Positions 1-5,076 of a stretch of DNA of 5,686 nt are shown piece after piece (position 1 is the stretch's first letter; the number at the start of each line of letters is the position of its first letter). The notes under the pieces were generated by a model. It was given only the letters and a program-made list of their open reading frames with translations, did not search any database and was not told the DNA's origin. Origin of the DNA: Gammaproteobacteria bacterium (GTDB lineage Bacteria; Pseudomonadota; Gammaproteobacteria; SZUA-140); the NCBI GenBank assembly GCA_026982145.1, contig JALSHQ010000050.1, positions 1 through 5,686 on the forward strand, in the 5' to 3' direction. The translations under genes and the position numbers were made by a program.

Positions 1-1
1 G

Positions 2-307
2 GGCGCTAAGGGGTTTCGTTCCGGAAATTCCTGGCAGCTTGACGTGGCCGCGAGCTTTGCTCACCATAGTTCTGTGATACCGGTGATTGAGTTAAATGGT
101 ATCTTCTTTGACCAAGACATCGAAGGCGATGAGATTAAAGCGAACAGTGGTGGCGATGTGATCTACCTTTCTCCCGGTATTAACGTCAAAATTAACGACA
201 ATCAGGGTGTTTATGCTAATGTCTCATTCCCTGTTTACCAAGAACTCACGGGTATCTCTAATGATGAGAAATACCGTTGGAGCATGGGCTGGGGTTCATC
301 GTTCTAA
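2..307 (+). CDS. C-terminal part of an outer-membrane beta-barrel protein (5'-truncated by window)
   Basis: Only the last 101 codons are present; the reading frame is open from base 2 and the real start lies upstream. The visible protein alternates polar and hydrophobic residues in short stretches separated by Gly/Asn/Asp turns (for example around YLSPGINVKINDNQ and ANVSFPVYQELTG), as in transmembrane beta-strands. Its last strand, YRWSMGWGSSF, has side chains alternating as Y, W, M, W, S, F and ends in a terminal Phe. This is the classic C-terminal signal recognised by the BAM machinery, so placement in the outer membrane is well supported. The exact family is not clear: it recalls uncharacterised transporter-like barrels found next to metal genes, and I cannot exclude other barrel families. 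An internal GTG at 44 is in frame but is not the start. The next gene begins 20 bp downstream, so the two are probably co-transcribed. Confidence 0.75.
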   Translation, partial: GAKGFRSGNSWQLDVAASFAHHSSVIPVIELNGIFFDQDIEGDEIKANSGGDVIYLSPGINVKINDNQGVYANVSFPVYQELTGISNDEKYRWSMGWGSSF

Positions 308-316
308 AATCAATAT

Positions 317-323
317 CGGAGAC
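317..323 (+). promoter_or_regulatory. Ribosome binding site deciding the start of the DUF4198 gene
   Basis: The purine-rich CGGAGAC lies 4 bases before the ATG at 328. The frame is open further upstream, to a TTG at 277 inside the preceding gene. Only the ATG at 328 has a good Shine-Dalgarno sequence and is followed at once by a proper signal peptide. Confidence 0.7.
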
Positions 324-327
324 TACT

Positions 328-1134
328 ATGCATAAAAGACCATGGCTTAATCGATTATTAACTCGGGTCGCCATAGTGGTTGGGATGGCGGGCGCAGCAG
401 CGCCCGCTTACGCCCATTTTCAGATGGTGATTCCGTCTGATGAGATTGTCTCTGCCGGCGAAAGTCGCCAGCTCACCATTGAACTGCTCTTTACTCATCC
501 CTTTGAAGGGATGGGGCTTCACATGAAAAAACCTGTGCGTTTTGGTGTGTGGGTGGCAGGCAGGGAAAATGACCTGCTGGATAAGTTACAGGAGACCAGC
601 TATCAGGATCATGCTGGAGATACCCTTACCTCATACCAAATGCGCTACAAAATTCGCAAGCCGGGTGATCACCTCTTTTTTGTAGAACCTCAACCCTACT
701 GGGAAGCCGCTGAAGAGCGCTTTATCATTCACTACACCAAAACAGTTGTGAATGCTTTTGGGATGGAAGAAGGGTGGGAGCATGAGCTCGGTCTGCCGGT
801 CGAAATCATACCCCTGACGCGCCCTTATGGCTTATGGACGAACAACTTGTTTCGCGGCGTGGTTAAACACAATGGTATGCCGGTTCCTTTTGCCCGCGTT
901 GAAGTGGAATACTACAACACCAAGGGCGATGTGACAGCGCCAGAAGACCCTTTTATCACACAGGTCATTAAAGCAGATGCCAATGGCGTATTCGCTTATG
1001 CCATGCCGAAAGCGGGTTGGTGGGGGATGGCAGCACTGGTAGAAAGAGAAGAAGGAATGGTGCACGAAGGAAAAGAGTACCCCGTTGAACTCGGTGCTGT
1101 GCTGTGGGTTAAAACCCGCGATATTGGGGAATAA
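328..1134 (+). CDS. Periplasmic DUF4198 (NikK-like) metal-associated protein
   Basis: This 268-residue protein belongs, by its motifs, to the DUF4198 family (COG5266), the periplasmic component often linked to nickel/cobalt ABC importers and called NikK there. Residues 1-29 form a Sec signal peptide: a basic start, a hydrophobic core and AYA before the cut. The predicted mature protein therefore starts with His30 (HFQMVIPS), typical of the family. Other family hallmarks are FTHPFEG (residues 55-61), KPGDHLFFVEPQPYW in the middle, PLTRPYGLW, GMPVPFARVEVEYYN, and a final DANGVFAYAMPKAGWWGMAAL. The length is normal and the frame is intact. The mature N-terminal His and His57 and His65 are plausible metal ligands, by inference only. 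No NikMNQO genes are in view; the neighbours are an outer-membrane barrel upstream and a metal-loop membrane protein 5 bp downstream. The family call is strong, but the metal (Ni, Co or Cu) is unknown. Confidence 0.85.
   Translation: MHKRPWLNRLLTRVAIVVGMAGAAAPAYAHFQMVIPSDEIVSAGESRQLTIELLFTHPFEGMGLHMKKPVRFGVWVAGRENDLLDKLQETSYQDHAGDTLTSYQMRYKIRKPGDHLFFVEPQPYWEAAEERFIIHYTKTVVNAFGMEEGWEHELGLPVEIIPLTRPYGLWTNNLFRGVVKHNGMPVPFARVEVEYYNTKGDVTAPEDPFITQVIKADANGVFAYAMPKAGWWGMAALVEREEGMVHEGKEYPVELGAVLWVKTRDIGE
388..407 (+). repeat. GC-only inverted repeat inside the signal-peptide coding sequence
   Basis: GCGGGCGC (388-395) and GCGCCCGC (400-407) are perfect 8-bp inverted repeats around the 4-base loop AGCA. 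They fall in the codons for the end of the signal peptide of the DUF4198 protein. In mRNA this would be a stable stem-loop about 60 bases after the start codon. It may simply reflect Ala/Gly codons. Confidence 0.6.
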
Positions 1135-1139
1135 ATCAG

Positions 1140-1805
1140 GTGCTGAAGGTTCCTTTTAACTTCGCTAATTTATCGACCTCATGGAAGGTGTTGGTAAGCG
1201 GCTTCATCATCATACTGGGGAGCGGTTACTTGGCCGCCGTACTCAATGCGGCGCTCTCTGTGGGGATGACACCACAAGCGATTGCAGACCACTACGCAGA
1301 TAAAAGCCTTTCAACGAGTGAAGCGGCAGCCATCGCCGAGCAGGGTTTTGCCGAAGAAGCGTTTTCCTTTGATGACGATGATGAAATGGCTGAAATGAAC
1401 ATGGACGGCATGGCGGAGATGGATCACTCGCAGATGGATATGGCCGGCATGGATCACGGTGACGCGGTGAGTGGTGACGATACGCTGCCTGCACAGATAT
1501 TAGCGCAGGTCTCTCATATTCACCTGCTATCATTTTCATTGTTATTGCTCTCGATGGGCGGGCTGGCCTGCCTGACGCAACTGGTCGAGTCGACCAAAAC
1601 CGCACTTGTTTCAATGCTGTTTCTGGGGCTGTGGGGCGACATTATCAGCCTCAATCTCGTACGCTTTGTCTCTGGCAGCTTCGCCTACCTGACCTTTGCG
1701 ATGGGCACCGCCATTGGGCTCTGCTTTGCTTTTATCTCATTCCGTGTGTTGTGGGAACTTTGGCTGATGAAGCCGACCAATAATCAAACTGAGGGACAAC
1801 CATGA
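1140..1805 (+). CDS. Inner-membrane protein with Met/Asp/His-rich periplasmic loop
   Basis: I do not recognise a named family. The 221-residue protein starts at GTG 1140, 5 bp after the previous stop, with GGGGA (1126-1130) as ribosome binding site. Four membrane segments are visible at about residues 17-39, 128-149, 154-174 and 181-205; charges suit both ends in the cytoplasm. Between the first two segments lies a loop of roughly 85 residues, probably periplasmic. It contains an acidic stretch (DDDDE, 78-82) and then eight Met in 22 residues (83-104) with two MDH motifs (His96, His106). Such MDH/Met-rich tracts are known from copper-resistance proteins of the CopA/CopB/PcoA type and suggest binding of Cu or another soft metal. 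HIH (126-128) at the membrane edge is another possible ligand site. Its ATGA overlap with the next gene implies coupled translation and a shared job. A role in metal transfer or sensing is inference. Confidence 0.75.
   Translation: MLKVPFNFANLSTSWKVLVSGFIIILGSGYLAAVLNAALSVGMTPQAIADHYADKSLSTSEAAAIAEQGFAEEAFSFDDDDEMAEMNMDGMAEMDHSQMDMAGMDHGDAVSGDDTLPAQILAQVSHIHLLSFSLLLLSMGGLACLTQLVESTKTALVSMLFLGLWGDIISLNLVRFVSGSFAYLTFAMGTAIGLCFAFISFRVLWELWLMKPTNNQTEGQP
1386..1457 (+). repeat. Degenerate coding repeat for the Met/His-rich metal loop
   Basis: This segment encodes residues 83-106 of the membrane protein. At protein level MAEM occurs twice, 8 residues apart (83-86 and 91-94), and MDH occurs twice, 10 residues apart. 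At DNA level ATGGATCAC is repeated exactly at 1419-1427 and 1449-1457, 30 bp apart. The pattern fits growth of a metal-binding tract by short duplications. Confidence 0.6.
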
Positions 1806-2404
1806 ATCTCGCAATCCGCAATCCATTCGCTTGGTTCTTCACGCCGCTATTAGCCATTGTACTTACGCTCGGTTTTAGTCAGAGTGCCTATGCCCACAAA
1901 GGCCACGCCGGGTCGATGATCACCTTTATGAAGACCAAAGCTGCATTGAAGGAGATGCTCCCCAGTGGCGCTAAAATTGTTAAACGCAAACAACCGCTGA
2001 AAAAGGATGCGGTCGAATGGGCTGAAAAAAATTATGGCGTTGATCTGGATGACAAAGTTTACAGCTACTACCTCGCTACTGATAAACAGAGCAAGGCTGT
2101 AGCAGGTGCGGCATACGTGAGCAAAGTCACTTATCGCCACGGTGACCTTAAACTTGCGGTGGGCATTGATGCCGACCAGCGCGTGACTCAAGCGGCCATT
2201 CTGGGGATCAACGAAAAATATGTGGTCGATTTTGATGGCAACGTCGGCACCGGCCTGATCGCCGATTATGCCGGGCTTACCCTCACAGCGCTGATCGCCA
2301 AAACGGATGAGCTGGCCTCATCTGACAAAGCAACACGAGAGTTTGCGGCTGCGGTGCGCGATGCCGCCGTACTGCTGGCCGCGTTCATGCGTGAGGCCAA
2401 CTAG
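1802..2404 (+). CDS. Exported protein with His-led mature N-terminus; possible degenerate FMN_bind-like domain
   Basis: The 200-residue product has a clear Sec signal peptide (1-31, ending AYA), giving a mature start HKGHAG with His32 and His35 as possible metal ligands. The ATG at 1802 overlaps the previous stop by ATGA and is preceded by GAGGGA (1791-1796). The rest looks like a small alpha/beta domain: a helical part (about 44-79), then strands around YVSKVTYRHGDLKLAVGID (105-123), VTQAAILGINEKY (128-140), a Gly-rich FDGNVGTGLIADYAG turn (144-158) and a long C-terminal helix (176-198). This order loosely recalls FMN_bind domains (NosR, RnfG type). However, the SGAT-type motif whose Thr carries covalent FMN in that family is absent. 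I therefore treat the resemblance as tentative and flavin binding as unlikely in the usual way. It is the last gene of the unit, followed by terminator hairpins. Its function is unknown; periplasmic metal binding together with its neighbours is inferred. Confidence 0.65.
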   Translation: MNLAIRNPFAWFFTPLLAIVLTLGFSQSAYAHKGHAGSMITFMKTKAALKEMLPSGAKIVKRKQPLKKDAVEWAEKNYGVDLDDKVYSYYLATDKQSKAVAGAAYVSKVTYRHGDLKLAVGIDADQRVTQAAILGINEKYVVDFDGNVGTGLIADYAGLTLTALIAKTDELASSDKATREFAAAVRDAAVLLAAFMREAN

Positions 2405-2434
2405 GCGCCTACTCTTCCCCTGATCGCATGTTGA

Positions 2435-2460
2435 AGCCTCTGTACGGTTGTACAGAGGCT
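2435..2460 (+). terminator. Perfect 11-bp stem-loop after the first operon
   Basis: AGCCTCTGTAC (2435-2445) and GTACAGAGGCT (2450-2460) form a perfect 11-bp stem with the 4-base loop GGTT, starting 31 bases after the last stop codon. The bases that follow (CTGCATTT) give only a weak U-tail. It could work as a terminator together with the next hairpin, or mainly protect the mRNA 3' end. Confidence 0.7.
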
Positions 2461-2474
2461 CTGCATTTAAAAGT

Positions 2475-2509
2475 GCTCAAACCCCGTTTGAGCCAATCTG
2501 TTCTGTTTT
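2475..2509 (+). terminator. Second stem-loop with T-rich tail
   Basis: GCTCAAAC (2475-2482) and GTTTGAGC (2486-2493) form a perfect 8-bp stem with the loop CCC. It is followed by CAATCTGTTCTGTTTTA, which is T-rich but interrupted. Lying 14 bases after the first hairpin, it probably completes a tandem terminator that separates the two transcription units. Confidence 0.55.
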
Positions 2510-2582
2510 ACCCTCCCCACGCATTGGCTACGTGCTATTGCGAAGAATATTAGCCTCCTTCCCCTCACTCTATACCTCCTAT

Positions 2583-2615
2583 TTTAATCTTCATTTAATG
2601 TGCCGATGCTACGAT
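2583..2615 (+). promoter_or_regulatory. Candidate activated promoter of the efflux operon (TTTAAT direct repeat plus -10)
   Basis: TTTAAT at 2583-2588 is repeated exactly at 2594-2599. The 5-base spacer gives an 11-bp period, the layout of OmpR/PhoB-family response-regulator boxes (compare the PmrA-type CTTAAT-N5-CTTAAT). Ten bases later TACGAT (2610-2615) is a fair -10, with no good -35 at the usual distance. This is what an activator-dependent promoter looks like, with a start near 2622. HME-RND operons are often controlled by such two-component systems (CzcRS, CusRS). The regulator itself is not in the window, so the assignment is inference. Confidence 0.5.
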
Positions 2616-2631
2616 AACCATAGTCGAGCGC

Positions 2632-2665
2632 TGCAAATGGTGGTTATTTGCATTTTTTTGTTTTT
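2632..2665 (+). promoter_or_regulatory. Leader hairpin followed by a T-run; possible attenuator
   Basis: TGCAAAT (2632-2638) and ATTTGCA (2646-2652) form a perfect 7-bp inverted repeat with a 7-base loop. Twelve T in 13 bases follow directly (2653-2665). The shape is that of an intrinsic terminator, placed between the proposed promoter and the ribosome binding site of the efflux operon. The stem has only two G-C pairs and would be weak. It may instead be an operator or an A/T-rich translation enhancer. Confidence 0.35.
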
Positions 2666-2668
2666 AAA

Positions 2669-2674
2669 AAGGAG
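2669..2674 (+). promoter_or_regulatory. Ribosome binding site deciding the GTG start of the czcC-like gene
   Basis: AAGGAG sits 6 bases before GTG 2681. An in-frame ATG at 2648 lies before this site, inside the T-rich leader hairpin, and has no Shine-Dalgarno sequence. The GTG is therefore preferred, and it also gives a normal signal peptide. Confidence 0.8.
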
Positions 2675-2680
2675 TTTGCT

Positions 2681-3958
2681 GTGTCGAAAAGGCTTTTCGA
2701 GCGGGTGGGTGTATTGGCATGTGTCAGCGCTGCATTAATGGTGGGCAGTCACCCCGTTGCAGCAGAGGTGTCGGTGTGGACATTGAAATCTACGATTCAA
2801 CAAGTGTTGGAAGTTGCGCCAGAGAAAAAGGCAGCTGAGGCGGAAGTTAAAGTGCGCCGGGCAGGGGTCGCTCAAGCGGGTTTGTGGGAGAACCCAACCA
2901 TCGAGCTGGGTGCCAGTAACTCGATGGGTAAAGATGATGGTGCAGGTGGTACAGATCTGAACCAGTTTAGCATCAGCCAGCCGCTGCCTTTGAGTGGCCG
3001 TCTGGGGCAGCAGCGGAAACAGGCACATGCCAGTGTTAAGCAGGCCGAGGCTGACGCAAGCCTGCAGAGCCTGTTGCTGGAACACGAGGCAGCACGAGTG
3101 TTTCATCGTCTGCAGTTGAGCCGTGCGCAGTTAAGTGCGATGGAAGAACGCTTACAGAGTGCCGATGAGTTTCAGCGCATTGGCCAGCGTCGTGAGCAGG
3201 CGGGAGACCTGTCGCGACTCGAACGCTTGCGGCTCGATCTGGTGCGCGAGTCTGCCCGCCAAGGTGTCGCCTCCGCCGAGGGTAAATTTAGTGAAGCACT
3301 TTCAGATTTTCAAGTGCTCTTGGGTTTAGCCGAAGCGCCTTCTCAGTTGGCGTTGCTAGCGGGCTTTCCCTCCCTCCCGCCATTGGCCCATTTAGCTTCA
3401 CAGCAGCATGTTCACCCAGCGCTGGTGGCGGCGCGCCAAGGGGTGGAGGCGGCTCGCCATACCGTGGCGCTCGCTCGTGCTAACCGGTTTTCTGATCCCG
3501 AAATATGGTTAGCACGAGAGCGCGATGTGCTGGGGGATCGCCGTCAAAATGTCACCGCATTTGGAGTGTCGGTGACGGTGCCACTATGGAATCGTGGCAA
3601 GGGGGGGATTGATGCCGCTCAAGCGAATCGGCAAAAAGCCCAGCTTGAAGTGGATGCACTGCAGCGTCGGCTCGATAATCGGCTGAAGCTCAATCACCTT
3701 CATTTGGCACATTTGATCAAGCAGGGTGAGCAGTATCGCGCCCATATCCTTCTCCCAGCCGAAGAGGTTTTTCAACTGAGCCGCAAGGGGTTTGCTGCGG
3801 GTCAGGTTGAGATCTTGAATCTGGTGGATGCGGTGAATACTTACTTTGATGCCCGCGTTCAATATCTTGAACTACTACAGGAAGCCTGGCTGGAGGCTGC
3901 GGCATTGCGCCGCGCTGCCGGGTACTCATTGCTGACTCACAAAGGAACCGCCCAATGA
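2681..3958 (+). CDS. czcC: TolC-family outer-membrane factor of an HME-RND metal efflux system (CzcC-like)
   Basis: The 425-residue product is the outer-membrane channel of a tripartite efflux pump; it forms a trimeric barrel and a periplasmic tunnel through which metal leaves. A signal peptide (1-28, ending VAA) is followed by the two half-repeats of the OEP fold. Each opens with the family's NP or DP strand motif and a strand ending in a PL pair: WENPTIELG (69-77) with QPLPLSGR (100-107), and SDPEIW (271-276) with VPLWNRGKGGID (300-311). Long Ala/Gln/Glu/Arg-rich coiled-coil helices separate them. The length is normal for CzcC/CusC relatives. A Cys at position 14 (VLAC) is a poor lipobox, and the hydrophobic core continues past it, so signal peptidase I cleavage is more likely than lipidation. 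It overlaps the adaptor gene by ATGA. The family is sure; the symbol marks similarity, not a proven Co/Zn/Cd substrate. Confidence 0.88.
   Translation: MSKRLFERVGVLACVSAALMVGSHPVAAEVSVWTLKSTIQQVLEVAPEKKAAEAEVKVRRAGVAQAGLWENPTIELGASNSMGKDDGAGGTDLNQFSISQPLPLSGRLGQQRKQAHASVKQAEADASLQSLLLEHEAARVFHRLQLSRAQLSAMEERLQSADEFQRIGQRREQAGDLSRLERLRLDLVRESARQGVASAEGKFSEALSDFQVLLGLAEAPSQLALLAGFPSLPPLAHLASQQHVHPALVAARQGVEAARHTVALARANRFSDPEIWLARERDVLGDRRQNVTAFGVSVTVPLWNRGKGGIDAAQANRQKAQLEVDALQRRLDNRLKLNHLHLAHLIKQGEQYRAHILLPAEEVFQLSRKGFAAGQVEILNLVDAVNTYFDARVQYLELLQEAWLEAAALRRAAGYSLLTHKGTAQ
3467..3523 (+). repeat. Long inverted repeat inside the czcC-like gene
   Basis: CTCGTGCTAACC (3474-3485) and GGTTAGCACGAG (3507-3518) are perfect 12-bp inverted repeats separated by 21 bases. 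After a 2-base bulge (CG, 3472-3473) the stem continues for 5 bp (GCGCT 3467-3471 with AGCGC 3519-3523). It lies at the start of the second OEP half-repeat, in the codons around ARANRFSDPEIWLARER. Confidence 0.7.
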
Positions 3959-5073
3959 AATCTCAATTTATGAAAACGCTGTTTGCGGTACCGTTTGTAC
4001 TTTATTTGGGCGCACTACCGTTGATGGCGAGCGCGTTAGAGTTAACCCCACAGCAGATGGCCAATATCAGCTTGGATACCGCCGTGGTGAGCGAACGCGA
4101 GGCCGTTGCCACGTTGAGCGTCAATGGTATTTTACGCGCCGATCAGAAGCGGCTGTTTCGCGTTTCACCCGTCGTGGATGGTTTGGTGACGGAGCTGAAA
4201 GTGGTGGCTCAGCGCAAAGTGCGTAAAGGAGATGTATTGGCACGGCTGCGCAGCAATACGCTAGGGCAAGCGCAGACTGACTACTTAGAGGCGTTGGTCC
4301 GCAATGACGTTGCGCGAGCAGATTACCTGCGTGTTAAAGGGCTGAGTGATGAGGGGGTCGTAGCAACCAGCCGTCTCCTCGCGGTTGAAAGCGAATATAA
4401 AATGGCGGATGCGATGCTGGATCAGCGTTATCGAGAGCTGACCCTAGCCGGTATGAACAAGGCTCAAATTAAAGAACTCGCCCGCAACCCTGACAACATT
4501 GCAGGCTATACCCTCTCGAGTCCTGTGAGTGGTGTTTTGTTGGAGGTGAGTGTCGAAAATGGTCAGATGTTGACGGCGGGGCAGTCTGCCTTTCGGATTG
4601 CAGATCTGAGTGTCGTGTGGGCTGTGGTGCAGATTCCGGTGGCAAACATCGGGAATGTAGCACTGGGGTCGCAGGCCAGCATTCGCGTTGCCGCCTATCC
4701 ACAGCAGCGCTTTACGGGGCAACTTGAAAGCTTGAGTGGTGAAGTAGATGTGAGCAGTCAGACGCTTTCGGGGCGCGTGGTGATTGATAATCGCCACGGA
4801 CGACTGCGCCCCGGCATGTATGCGCAGGCAGCGCTTCAGAGCAGTGCGCGCACGGGTTTGATGGTGCCCGCAAGTGCGCTGTTTCGCCGCGGCAATGCCA
4901 ACTATGTTTTTATCGTGCGTGGCGCTCGCAGTTTTGAACCCGTGAAGGTGATCAGCGGCAAGCCAGTGGGTGGCTGGGTCGGCATCGAATCAGGCGTGCG
5001 TGCAAATGACATCGTCGTGAGTAGCGGCGTTGCAGAGCTTAAGTCTCATTGGCAGTATCAGGGAGGCGAATAG
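3955..5073 (+). CDS. czcB: Periplasmic adaptor (membrane fusion) subunit of HME-RND efflux (CzcB-like)
   Basis: The 372-residue adaptor links the inner-membrane pump to the outer-membrane channel. The start ATG overlaps the previous stop, with AAAGGA (3941-3946) upstream. Residues 1-27 look like a signal peptide (ending ASA). LTPQQMANISLDTAVV (30-45) is the usual opening of the family. The two halves of the lipoyl/barrel-sandwich domain are VSPVVDGLVTEL...VRKGDVLARL (70-98) and LSSPVSGVLLEVSVENGQMLTAGQ (187-210, shown here only by its ends and motifs). An alpha-hairpin (about 102-175) lies between them. A beta-barrel (about 222-295) and a membrane-proximal domain to the C-terminus follow. It is shorter than Cupriavidus CzcB and has no His-rich or Met-rich N-terminal extension, so there is no clue to the metal. 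Three bases separate it from the pump gene. The family call is firm. Confidence 0.88.
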   Translation: MKSQFMKTLFAVPFVLYLGALPLMASALELTPQQMANISLDTAVVSEREAVATLSVNGILRADQKRLFRVSPVVDGLVTELKVVAQRKVRKGDVLARLRSNTLGQAQTDYLEALVRNDVARADYLRVKGLSDEGVVATSRLLAVESEYKMADAMLDQRYRELTLAGMNKAQIKELARNPDNIAGYTLSSPVSGVLLEVSVENGQMLTAGQSAFRIADLSVVWAVVQIPVANIGNVALGSQASIRVAAYPQQRFTGQLESLSGEVDVSSQTLSGRVVIDNRHGRLRPGMYAQAALQSSARTGLMVPASALFRRGNANYVFIVRGARSFEPVKVISGKPVGGWVGIESGVRANDIVVSSGVAELKSHWQYQGGE

Positions 5074-5076
5074 GCG

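Larger units (their letters stand above)
2405..2680. other. Intergenic region between the two operons
   Basis: This 276-bp gap holds two terminator-like hairpins in its first third. A pyrimidine-rich stretch (about 2553-2582) follows in which I see no site. Next come a direct repeat and -10-like hexamer, and a hairpin with T-run just before the czcC-like ribosome binding site. An open frame crossing 2448-2738 has no ribosome binding site, runs through the hairpins and overlaps the efflux gene, so I do not call it a gene. Confidence 0.7.

Noticed and set aside
277..327. Upstream TTG start extending the DUF4198 protein by 17 residues
   Set aside because: It would overlap the end of the barrel gene, has no ribosome binding site and would bury the signal peptide. 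ATG 328 has both a good site and a normal signal peptide.
1243..1614. Antisense open frame of 123 codons opposite the membrane protein gene
   Set aside because: Its composition is rich in Arg/Pro/His, as expected for the shadow of a coding strand. It has no start signal and lies fully within a convincing gene.
2526..2555. GGCTA / TAGCC inverted repeat in the middle of the intergenic region
   Set aside because: It has only 5 bp with a 20-base spacer, which is expected by chance.
2448..2738. Open frame of 96 codons crossing the intergenic region
   Set aside because: It has no ribosome binding site, starts inside the terminator stem, runs through the promoter region, and overlaps the well-supported efflux gene in another frame.
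3601..3607. Run of seven G in the czcC-like gene as a phase-variation tract
   Set aside because: It is short, encodes the family-typical Gly-Gly after Lys, and the frame is intact. Nothing else points to slippage control.
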